Part shown: in pieces, positions 11,160 through 20,580 of the stretch
Position numbering within the stretch: the stretch's first letter is position 1
How the letters are laid out: each line of letters opens with the position of its first letter
Assembly: GCA_039619475.1 (NCBI GenBank)
Contig: CM077115.1
Location: 556,286,826 to 556,350,825, forward strand
Reading direction: 5' to 3'
Length of the DNA stretch: 64,000 nucleotides
Source: Icerya purchasi
Lineage: Eukaryota > Arthropoda > Insecta > Hemiptera > Monophlebidae
Notes under the pieces: model-generated
What the model was told of the DNA's origin: nothing
The model's input: the letters and a program-made list of their open reading frames with translations, nothing else
The model's database searches: none
Program-made: the position numbers and the translations under genes

Positions 11160-12100
11160 ATATTTATGTGTCACATTTTGGAGAAAATTTTTTTAAATAG
11201 TGCATTAATGACTCATTCTTCAGATGGCATTAAAATTCCAACCCATTCAGTCAAACTTAAATTTCATAGTATCATCACACTTCCAGAATTCGTTTTGATT
11301 TTCAAAATGTGATTTTCAGTTTCCCTTAGTGTCCAATCGCCTACATAGTATTCCGAATGTTTTCTTTTTGGACATATCATGAAGCATTGTCGTAGTTCTT
11401 CTAACATCTGCTAGCACTGTGTTTCTAAGCACCTGGTCTCAGAAAGCAGCAATCTATAGGCACCGCATGCCTGTCATAATTGCAAAGGCACACACTCTAC
11501 CTTTGACCGATCTTGCCCTGAACGGATCAGATAGCAAGATATAGAACGCATTATGGCATTTGAGAATATTTTATTCCAGAAGGCCTCTCAATTTAAAAAT
11601 AACAATTTAGCATCTCATGCTTTTTCATATGCCGAGCGAGCTTCAATGTCCAGCTCTTATCCTAATAATTCTTCCAAGTCTTCTTCATCACCTCCCTCTT
11701 TCCGGCGTCCTAAATCTCCTTCGTTCCATAATATCTGTAACTAAAAAGCGCCTTATAAACCCTCTCTGCAGTTTCCTTCTCCTCCATCTAATTGTATCCC
11801 ATCTCCCTCTAACAGATAGGCTTTCAATAAATCTACTCCTCTTCTGTCTAACTCTTCTTCAATTAACAGTATCCTCCCAAATCTGTTAATGACAATCCCG
11901 CCTCTTTGGTCACTCCTAACTCCTCTTCTCCAATTTATTCTCTCTTAATTGAAAATATTTCTACAGCCATTGTGAAAATACTCACTTAGATTAACATTGC
12001 TTCTTTTTCGTCCTTTGTCGATTTTTTATCTCGTTTTCTTTCTAGTAACGTACAGATAATACTCTTTCTATGATTAAGAAAATAGGAAGGAAAGTAAAAA
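11160..12100 (+). pseudogene. Decayed ORF1 (gag) of a LINE related to the A element
   Basis: Plus-strand pieces align in order with ORF1 at 53.9-55.5 kb. VKLKFHS (near 11,255) aligns with IEIKFKS, SECFLFGHIMKHCRSS (near 11,350) with ACFRFGHTDKFCRSK, and CHNCKGTHSTFDRSCPE (about 11,475-11,525) with CLNCKGNHLATDRQCP. The last is a clear CCHC knuckle. After one TAG the frame continues as an open stretch (11,553-11,744) with the matching MAFENILFQKASQF segment and a Ser/Pro-rich tail. Stops and shifts make it dead. ORF1 binds element RNA and forms the ribonucleoprotein in such elements. Confidence 0.7.
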
Positions 12101-12845
12101 GATTCGAGGTTGAATATTCTTCTTTCTGCTATCGTCTCTTTCTTTCCTTATGCCCGAAATTCTCTTTGCTTCTTTCTTATCTAATCTTTCTGTTAATATA
12201 TACAAAATAAGACATTTAAATCAGTTTTATAACTGTTTCATTTTAGTATTCACTGTCTCCTCTTTTACTCCTTCCTTATTTGTTGATTTGAAGTGTTAAA
12301 AACCACTATTGAACTTCAGTTCATTTATTACGACCCTTTCCTTTTCGAACGCATTCGCGTCAAAATGACTCGCTCGGTCTTTGAACTGGGGGGCATTCGA
12401 ATTATTTCTGTTTTCTCTCTCATTTTGCTGTTCCACTGGTTTAGCGGTGAGATTGACTAGCGCATATAGCAAGAAGAAGCTTCGCACAGTACAATTTAAC
12501 CGTAACGGGTATCTTTTCATCTATGCAGAGGTTTCAAAACCTGTTTTCACTTAGCAGAAATTTTTTGTTTGCTTCCTATGATTTCCTAAACGAATGCCCT
12601 CTTTCTTCCTTCTTTTAATTACTTTTAGAATTCCGTTCCAAATTTGTTAGCCCCGACTTATTTCCCCTTCTGATTTCTAATCGTTACAATTTATTTCTCT
12701 CCGTTTTCTTTCTAACCTATTTTAATCCTAATTAATACAAATGTCTTTGCTTTCCTTTTTACCTTATATTAACTATTGTGTCTTTTTACTCTTTTTGTCT
12801 CCCTCTCCTCCTTCCCTGTACTTCTAATACATTTCCCGTTTTACC
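12101..12845 (+). other. Inter-ORF region of the decayed (+) LINE
   Basis: Pyrimidine-rich sequence between the ORF1 remnant and the ORF2 start. No domain is recognised. Its length (knuckle to ORF2 start about 1.3 kb) is comparable with the about 1.7 kb of the full-length A element, which suggests that a long ORF1-ORF2 interval is normal for this group. Confidence 0.4.
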
Positions 12846-13955
12846 ATGATGGCTGCGTTCAATATACTTTAGTGGAATTGCTGCAGCCTTTGAGCGAATA
12901 AAAATTCATTAGAGTCTATTAGATATCCATGATGTTAGTGTTGCTCTCATCTCAGAAATCTGGTTTTGGTCGGGCACAAACTATAATATTAGAGATTATA
13001 AATTAATTAGATGTGATCGGAATGACGGGTATGATGGTTCCGCAAACCTTGTTAAAAATTACATTCTTTTCCGCTCTCACGATGTTTTTTTAAACCTTCC
13101 TCTTATTTCTAACCAACCTAACATAGTCCAGATCTCTATCCATACTACCCTTCCACATATTATTAACATTGTCTCCACCTACGTTCCTTCCAATTATGGT
13201 CTTTGTAAGTTCGTCTTTCCACTTTTTTCAACTTTATCCCGCAACCATTTATCATTGGCGGTGACTGGAATACCCATTCGCCCTAGTGGAGTTGCACATC
13301 CTACAATTCTAACGGTTCCATCCTTGACAATGCTATCTTTTTCGATAATTTAATTCTTCTTAATGATCATTCCGCAACTTATTTCAGGAATCTATTTATA
13401 TCTAGTTCTCTTGATCTGACTTTTGCTTCTCCCGCTATTGGTCTTAATTCTAACTGGAGAACTCTTACGAGTTCTTATGGCAGTGACCATGTTCCCATCT
13501 CAACAATTCCTGTTAAATTTTCTTCTCCGATTTCCTTCAGGCCTCTCCATTCCCCTCGGTGGAAACTGTCCAGAGCAGATTGGACTCTGTTTCGTTCGTG
13601 TGTTGATTCATCACTCCCTAGTTCTCAACTTGAGTTTGATCCCATACTTCTATATTATTCCTTTTTAAACTCGGTTAGACTGCTCTTTCTCTATTTCCTC
13701 CTATCTGCCATCAGTAAGCTAATAATCATAATAAAGCCTCATCTCTTTGGTGGAATGAAAAATGCAACCGCGCATTCGACCATAGTCGTGCCGCCTTTAG
13801 AATATTTCGTTTAGATCCTACAATCGAAAACTTGTTTGCACATAACCGAGCGAACGCAAGAGTTAGATATATACTTAAAGCCTCAAAGAGGTCCTCCTGG
13901 AAGAATTTCGGTTCTTCATTCTCCAATAATACGTCCCTCCAATCTCAATCTTTCT
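12846..13955 (+). pseudogene. Decayed ORF2 5' part: AP-type endonuclease domain of a LINE
   Basis: The likely start ATG at 12,846 opens with FNIL*WNCCSL, matching LNILQWNCRSL of the A element. Further blocks are VALISEIW, DYKLIRCDRNDGY, GGDWNTHSP (after a frameshift near 13,230), SSLDLTFASP and the catalytic GSDHVPIS near 13,470. These are the N, E, DWN and SDH signatures of LINE apurinic-like endonucleases that nick target DNA. The linker up to ARVRYILKASKRSSWKNF (about 13,850-13,900) matches the A element too. The early stops look like CAG to TAG and CGA to TGA changes. RT is missing: the copy ends abruptly near 13,955. Confidence 0.75.
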
Positions 13956-13959
13956 AAAG

Positions 13960-14110
13960 GATGGAGCGGAGTGCAAGAAGATTGTAGATGAAGGAATGTA
14001 GTGAAGAATGATAAAATTATCAGTGTAGATGGGTTGGAGGACACTCGTGGACTCAGAGATGATCCAATAGTTGAAAAAGAAACTTTGAGAGGAGATATAC
14101 ACAATAGAAG
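13960..14110 (-). pseudogene. Opposite-strand RNase H fragment abutting the (+) LINE
   Basis: On the minus strand the frame contains YWIISESTSVLQPI and IILHYIPSSTIFLHS. This aligns with the SDSLSVL block and following helix of the RNase H domain in the LINE copies (for example FLIVSDSLSVLLAL near 49.75 kb). The catalytic Asp is replaced (SES). The fragment joins tail-to-tail with the linker of the plus-strand element, indicating a rearrangement or two independent fragments. Confidence 0.5.
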
Positions 14111-14555
14111 AACTTACAGCAATCACGCTTAATTATGAAATCAAATTATTCACAGAATTTATATCTCGCTTAATCTGTTTTTTCTTTCCCACATATAATA
14201 ACGTCTTATGTGTGAAATAAATGTCGGAGTTTTCTTTTACAATTTGTTGCCCTACTTGGTGTATCTGTTTTTTTAGATTGAATTAGATAACAGTTGTAAT
14301 ACCATGCCAGACAGAGTTGGAAATCATATATGCTAACTGTGGAGTTATGATGATGATGATGTAATGTGTCTAGTTTAAGCATAGAACTGAATTAAAGATA
14401 AAATTACTTTACCACAAAAAAAAAAAAAAACGGTACGGAAGAAAACGAAACTGACTTCGAAGATGCAAAATACTAATAGGGAAGTCTTTAAAGCTCCGTC
14501 AAAATAGTCTAAATGCCAAAGAAAACGTAATTAGTTCAAACAAATCAAAATCACC
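14111..14555. other. Intergenic, no gene seen
   Basis: Contains a short (ATG)n run near 14,347-14,361 and an A run at 14,416-14,430. No coding similarity is seen. Confidence 0.4.
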
Positions 14556-14842
14556 ACTTCTTCTTTCTCTTCTCAACCTAATGGTTGGTGGGTACTACCT
14601 ATTCGTACATTTCAGCTGTACAGACACAATTGTTATATGCAACGCAGGTGTACACACGCAAGACTACGTTCGGAACTGATTAGTAATCTTTTGATTTATC
14701 GCGCTACAGGTGCAGTCCGTCCGGTGTGGGTCTGCTGTGGTGATTATTAGCGATTATTTATTTATTTAATTCTTATAATAAGTTCGTCGGTGATCTCCAT
14801 AACGGAAGTCAAACGCTCTAGCAACTAGGCTATCGCGACGAC
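14556..14842 (-). mobile_element. tRNA-derived SINE, internally deleted copy, minus strand
   Basis: Reverse complement of the repeat at 15,572-15,955. It begins at 14,842 with the same GTCGTCGCGATAGCCTAGTT head, including the A-box. The B-box segment is deleted, and so is the central stretch with AAGGCAATGGCAAACCACC. The shared body covers AATTAAATAAATAAATAATC, the ACACCGGACGGACTGCAC block and GTGTACACCTGCGTTGCATA, and ends near TTGAGAAGAGAAAG. It could not be transcribed from an intact pol III promoter. Confidence 0.7.
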
Positions 14843-14884
14843 AAAATCACCACAAAAAATAAAATTGTTATTGCCGACTATAAC

Positions 14885-14970
14885 AATTATGACACACATA
14901 CACACACACACACATACATATATATATATTTATTTATACACATACACATATATATACACATACATACATA
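14885..14970. repeat. (CA)n/(TA)n/(CATA)n microsatellite
   Basis: Alternating CA, TA and CATA repeats. The last eight bases, CATACATA (14,963-14,970), are repeated directly after the adjacent hAT-like MITE. Confidence 0.85.
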
Positions 14971-15250
14971 AGTGTAGCCAGGGGGGGGCAGTTGCTCCCC
15001 CCCGAAGCTTCGGAACTTTTTAATCAACTGGCCATGATGAGTATTCATAGGCGCTTAATCATGGACAATTCGACTTTTATAATAAAGTAGTAGAACAATT
15101 TGCCAGAAACCCACGAAAATTATGTTTTAATTAGGATTTTATTCTTGTTTAATAAAATATTAAGCCTTTACAAATTACAAATTTTATTTTTCCTATAACT
15201 CATGCTTTTTTTATCATCTCCCCCCGGCTCATCAGCTGGCGACGCCCTTG
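14971..15250. mobile_element. hAT-like MITE (280 bp) with 8-bp direct flanks
   Basis: The interval starts AGTGTAGCCAGGGGGGG and ends, read on the minus strand, CAAGGGCGTCGCCAGCTG. The ends are imperfect inverted repeats sharing GCCAG and a G-rich block. Ends of the form CA-GGGCG-CGCCAG followed by G runs are typical of hAT non-autonomous elements. The flanks are both CATACATA (14,963-14,970 and 15,251-15,258), matching the 8-bp target duplication of hAT. Because the left flank lies inside a CATA microsatellite, chance cannot be excluded. No transposase is encoded. Confidence 0.55.
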
Positions 15251-15264
15251 CATACATATATTAA

Positions 15265-15560
15265 TTACAACGTAATTCTTAGGCTACCCCCCATTCGAAA
15301 AAATGTCCCAATTTTATGTAATGAAATACGTAACGAAAAATGTAACGAAAAAATGTCTTAATTTTATATAATGAAAGTTAAATGTTAGAATAGGACTTTT
15401 GTGGTTATGTTATTTTTTTTTGTGTTGATGCCAGTAAGAATTACGTTGTAAACTTTGATCATTTTATACAAAGTATAGAAGAGAAAGAGACATAAATGAA
15501 AGTAAGAGGGGTCAAGGGGCACAGCCCCTTGTGAGGCCAAAATGACCGAGTTTATATATA
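15265..15560 (+). mobile_element. TIR element, copy 1, with GC hairpin and (TA)n side arm
   Basis: A 187-bp core is bounded by 17-bp perfect inverted repeats, TTACAACGTAATTCTTA (15,265-15,281) and its complement (15,435-15,451). The core contains ATGTCCCAATTTTATGTAA-type repeats, just inside a CCCCCC block. Sequence shared with copy 2 (35,415-35,883) continues beyond the right TIR for about 100 bp. That arm carries the hairpin AAGGGGCACAGCCCCTT and ends in (TA)n at about 15,551-15,569. The mobile unit may therefore be larger than the TIR core. No protein is encoded and the family is unknown to me. Confidence 0.65.
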
Positions 15561-15571
15561 TATATATAAAT

Positions 15572-15955
15572 GTCGTCGCGATAGCCTAGTTGCTAGAGCT
15601 CTTGACTTCCGATATGGCAGTCACGGGTTCGATCCCGAGCGACGACGAACTTATTACAAGAATTAAATAAATAAATAATCGCTAGTAATCACGTGGAAGG
15701 CAATGGCAAACCACCACGTACAACATCATATGCGCGCTAGATCAGTACACAGCAGACCCACACCGGACGGACTGCACTAGTGACGCGATAACAAGCTGCT
15801 ACTATCAGTTCCGAATGTAGTCTTGCGTGTGTACACCTGCGTTGCATATTGTAATAATTGCCTGGTACACAGCCTACATCGGTACAGCTAAAAATGTACG
15901 AATAGGTCGCGCCAACGCGCTATGCAGCGTGCGGCACCTTAAGAAGAGAAAATAT
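15572..15955 (+). mobile_element. tRNA-derived SINE, near full length
   Basis: The first 75 nt (15,572-15,646) can fold as a tRNA. A 7-bp acceptor stem pairs GTCGTCG with CGACGAC, and a T-arm is formed by CGGG-TTCGAT-CCCG. Pol III boxes are present: A-box TAGCCTAGTTGC (15,582-15,593) and B-box GGTTCGATCCC (15,626-15,636). The tRNA-unrelated body has AATTAAATAAATAAATAATC, a GGAAGGCAATGGCAAACCAC central block (about 15,696) and the GCGTGTGTACACCTGCG segment. It ends with AAGAAGAGAAAA and (TA)n. A second, deleted copy lies in inverted orientation at 14,556-14,842. Confidence 0.8.
15582..15636 (+). promoter_or_regulatory. Internal RNA polymerase III promoter (A and B boxes) of the SINE
   Basis: The A-box TAGCCTAGTTGC and B-box GGTTCGATCCC are 32 bp apart, within the usual spacing of tRNA-type promoters. 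The B-box fits the GGTTCGANNCC consensus fully. Confidence 0.7.
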
Positions 15956-15960
15956 ATATA

Positions 15961-18060
15961 TATAAAAATAATTAAATAAAACGAGAATTTATATATTATT
16001 TTTTCATTTGTTTGTAGATTTTTGATATCTGCATGTAAACACCTTTCTACTCAGTTACGATTCCTTGAAACGCGTATTAAACGGATTTTACTACATTGGT
16101 AAAATATTAAGGTACATTCGATTTTAAAACATGACTTTTTTAATGCCTTTCTCTAGTATATATATATATATAAATAAATATATGTTTAAAAACGAACCAA
16201 AAACAATATATCCCAAAAAGGCCAAAATACCAAAAAAAACAACAACAAAATATCGTTAGTTTATTATTATTAATATTATTATTAAAGATAATAATAGTTT
16301 ACATGAAATTAATCTGCTTGTCATCTGGTATTTGCTTTTCTACATGTACTAATAATTGTATATTCTTCCATAATTAAAGCTTAATTTTTCTTTATCCATT
16401 TCAAAAATAGTCGTAAACAAGCGGGAGAATAAAATTCACCTTTAAAATTTTTGACATTTCTCTAAAATATTCTTTTCAATTTTTTTAAAAAAGTTTCCAA
16501 GTTTTTAATACAGCTTGAATTTGAGAATTTTTCAAATTTACCATTACCGCGTGCTCGTCTTATATGTAAGACTCCCGTTTTTTCAGGTTTTACCTTTTTT
16601 TCTTTCGTGTAATGATATCATTTTTTCTGTGTCATGATTTTTCAAAAATAGTCGATTTAAGAATTAACAGTTTTTGTTTAAGCCTCCTTCTTTTCTCCCC
16701 TTGGGTACGCAGCATTTTTTGTATTTTTCTACTGTTAATTTTAAATTAAATGAACTGATCGTTTTTCTTTCAAAAATAAAACGAAAGAAACCCGATGAAA
16801 AAAGAGAACATATACATTGCGTTTTTTAAATGAAAAACCTGTTAGCACGGTTATTGTAAAAAACAAAAGCTGAATGTACAGGTAAAACAATGATAGCGAC
16901 AATATACACACCGATAGCGAGGTAACTATCGATTCTGCGGTATCGACTGAGTGATACTTTGTAGCGAGCGAAGGTTTTTCAGAGGAAAAAGTCAATGACT
17001 TCGGATAGCGCATGAATATTCAATGAGACGAGGTAAAGAAAAATGAAGGAAAAAATGCGGCTGTGCCCAAATGTGGCGACAACGAACGTGTCCCGCAACT
17101 GTATCACGACACGTTTGCCTACATCATAAAAGACGTTTCCGTATTTCGGTATTTCGACACATTTTCCTCATCGTTTATCGCTTCATTTTCATTTATAATT
17201 TATCGCTTACTTTTAATGTTTTCCCTTTATTTCACGTAATCATTAAAAATTACCTACACTTTGAATTCGCGAAGATTTCTCCGTGCACGTTTGTTTTGCC
17301 ATGTCTATCATTGCCGTCAGCTTTCGCTTACAAATGCATAGTTGAATAATGTTAAAGTCTCAATTACTACAAATAGTATGTCTAGAAATATTACAATTTT
17401 CCCCATCTTCGCTGTTCTATGTCTAGCTGTTTTTCACTTTCACCTATATCATCTGGATACGAAAAATATTACATATTAAATTAGAAACATACACATATAT
17501 GTATATACCGTGATATTTGGGCCCCGATTTCGCCCGCATATTTTAATACCTGTATATTTAATTTTTTTCTCTTTTTACATAGCAAAGTCCATATTTCTAC
17601 TAAGCATCTCTTTTCTTCAATCATTGCGTACTTCTTTTATATTTCCTCTGCTCAGTTTTTCTTTCTTTTCCATATATAATTGATCATAATAATCGGCGAT
17701 AACAAAAGTTGGCGAGGATTTGTACCGAAGCTCTTGCTGCAAGATTCTTTAATAATTTCATTATAATTTAAACTTTTAAAATATTTTAATAAAATTTATT
17801 GTTTTTTTTTTTTAAAGTAACGTTACCAATCACCGCGGCGGCGCCGTTATCTCAAGGTGTGTATGTAAATATATTTTTAAAAAATTAAAAGATAGTATTA
17901 TAAAGAGTTATTTATAACGTACTGGTTGTTTTGTTTTTTTTTTCGTAATTGATTCAGCGCCGTAAATTTATACCGGTTTTTGCTAAAATACTTGTTAAAC
18001 TAAATTTTCGAAAGTTCTTTTGACCACTATAATTAATTGTCTCTTTTTTATTCTCAAATT
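15961..18060. other. Intergenic, no gene seen
   Basis: AT-rich. Contains (TA)n near 16,158-16,172 and short unsupported open frames (16,741-17,013 minus; 17,071-17,349 plus). The latter has a signal-like hydrophobic stretch, but no family is recognised. Confidence 0.4.
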
Positions 18061-18430
18061 TTCCTAACATTCGCTTATTCTGTAAATTGTCGTCCATCTT
18101 TTAAATGTTAATAATTCTTTAATTCTTCTTGTAAGAGTTTAAGCTGCTAATGAGAGAGAGTGGTAGTTGTATAAAAATTATATTGTATTATTGTAATATA
18201 TTAAGGTATTGTGTAATAGGAAATATTATTTTAGCTGATGGTATAATTGTAATATAAATGATAAATAATGAGAGTGTGGATTTTGTTTAGTATAGTAATA
18301 CATATAAGTTAATACTTTTTTTATGCTGTAACCATTGTACAAATAAATGATATAATTATGTTGGGAACCCACAGACGGGCTAGTGCCCCCTTGTGGGACC
18401 CGCAAATTATTAAAAAAAAAAAAAAATTTA
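18061..18430 (+). repeat. Possible retroposon 3' region ending in poly-A
   Basis: AT-rich, UTR-like sequence ending with GGAACCCACAGACGGGC, CCCTTGTGGGACCCGCAA and an A run at 18,411-18,425. Its terminal block matches the reverse complement of the orphan tail at 764-830. Only the end is supported as repeat. The 5' boundary is a guess. Confidence 0.35.
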
Positions 18431-18896
18431 AAAATACATGCTGGCGTTAGCATTCTAATTTTTAACGAACGGTCTTTTCTTTTTCTCTTTTTGCATATTT
18501 CTATCTTTACCGTACCGAACTAATATAGAGTCCCATTACACTGAAATTATGTGCAATACGTATTGTTTTAAAATTAAAATCTAACTCGACTTAATTAATA
18601 CTGTTTCACTTTAAATTAAAAATAAAATTATAATGAAATTAAAAAAGCCTACTTTCATTCCTTTTTGATTTATTATTACTTCATCAGAAACGTGTTAAGC
18701 CAAAAGTAATACTATAAATTGATATACCACTAAACCGGAATTAAACGCACGAATACTGTCGTTAAAATTAAAACAAAAAATTTCCATATTTTCCAAATTC
18801 GTCCTTTTCAACGACGTTTCTAGTTAGATGATTCAATTCATTTCTGCAGTAAAAAAATATTTATTGATCCAATTATGCTTTCAAAATATCCTTAAC

Positions 18897-18985
18897 TTTT
18901 TTTTTTTTTTTTTTTTTTTTTTTATTGGGCTTGTCAACCAGAGGAACCTTCACCCCAATTTAAAGGAAAACTCTACAGCTAATAA
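18897..18985 (-). mobile_element. Orphan LINE-C-type 3' tail, minus strand
   Basis: A run of 27 T (18,897-18,923) is followed by GGGCTTGTCAACCAGAGGAA and CACCCCAATTTAAAGG. This is the conserved 3' terminus of the C-type LINEs (compare GGGCTCGTCAACGAAGGACC at 62,955). It is an extremely 5'-truncated insertion without coding sequence. Confidence 0.6.
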
Positions 18986-20580
18986 TAAGTCTCGGAATTA
19001 TTTATTTATCGCGTTAATTAAATAATATATACGCTATTAGAAGAAGTTTTTAATACTCAAAAATCCGTATTTCTTAATGAAGCTAATATCGTTTCAAAAA
19101 GCGATATGAATACACGTTTAAATGATATATTTTGTAAACGATACAATTTTTTTATGCGAATTCCTTTTTTTTCCACTTATTTAAATTAGCCTTTAGCAAA
19201 AGAAGCAATTATAAAAATAAACCGCGGGCTACTAAAACCGTTGTAAGGTCCGCAAACGACCAGCGGGTTGCCATCAATTGTCCATATCTGAAAACTAAAA
19301 GAGTAAAATGTCAATTACTAGTAAATGATTCCTAATCAATACGTGTCATCCATTTGAATAAAATTCTCCTAAAAACCGTGATTTTTTTGACTGTTCTATT
19401 CCAAAGCTAGCTGGACCACCGTCAGCGACAGCACCGCGTTACTACTTTTTCGTATAGCTCTTGTTTTCAATGTGGTGCGCCGATTTTGGATTCGGTGTAC
19501 ACAGAGAAAAGCCGATATATATAATTGTATATAATCATAAAACAGACATTCTCGTTTGAGGAATATTTAAACTCAAAACTAAATCTAGAAATCCCATCGA
19601 AAAGCTAAACTGACATATCGAAAATGCTGCGTCCAATACTTGACTAGGGAGATTCAGACAGCAGCAACTTTGAACGTAAACAAAAAAAAAAAAAAAAATG
19701 GAAAAAGTTAGTAGGCCAGCTTGTTTTTAGAAAGCAGAAGGATCAGGTGAAAATGGTTTCAGACAGAGGGGGTATCCATCGGACAAAAAACAACTTCATA
19801 ATGAAACAAAGAACTTAGAAAGGTGTTAATAGAAATTAAAAATAAAACTTCTCATAATTTACCTAGTCAAATTCGTACCGTTAGCAGCGGATGATTTCCC
19901 CGTGCAGGTGTATAAAAAAAATTAAATAACCAAAAAATCGCATTCCTCTTCACTTTGGAGAAAGATCCGAAATTGCCTCCTACTTGCCGACAGTTCTGGC
20001 CAGTTATTTTAATTTTTTTTTTTTTTTTTGAAAAATATGTATTTATAATTTTTTACATACAAAAATTTTCGTCAAGCTAAAACGCTTGTCGACGAATTAT
20101 CTCCTATTGAACATTTTACCATCTTAAATTAACTTATACATATACATGATCGTGTAATATTTACTTAATCTATCTATTTTACTTATCAATAATTACTAAT
20201 CTATTTCTATTTTCTATATTCAGTTTGTTTTTTTGTTTTTTTTCCTAGCTTTTTTTGTTGCGCTTCGAGGCAGTGTCACCGTAAGAGATGAAAGGCGTAC
20301 TTAAAACGCTGAAACGAAGGAGCCCCGGTTTTAATTTAATAAGCGCGCATTTATTAAATAAACTTATAATGATGCTGACATTTTTTTTTTTTTTTTAGCC
20401 AGTTTTCTCAGTCGAAATATGTTTATATCTGAAATTTAAAGTTATACACATCAACACGATTGCTTTTTAAAAATTGGTATAATTCCGCAGCTGCTTTTGA
20501 TATGTTGGTTCTCTGATTACTTGATTATTTGATTACTATGAATTGGCAACGTATCTTTATACAATTCTTCCCTTCCGCTG
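18986..20580. other. Intergenic, no gene seen
   Basis: AT-rich with A runs (19,681-19,698) and T runs (20,011-20,029; 20,381-20,397), possibly old tails. No protein similarity or family motif was recognised next to them. Confidence 0.4.

Noticed and set aside
14885..15569. CRISPR-like or regulatory array
   Set aside because: Explained by microsatellites and transposon ends. No regular spacers, and the sequence is eukaryotic in character.
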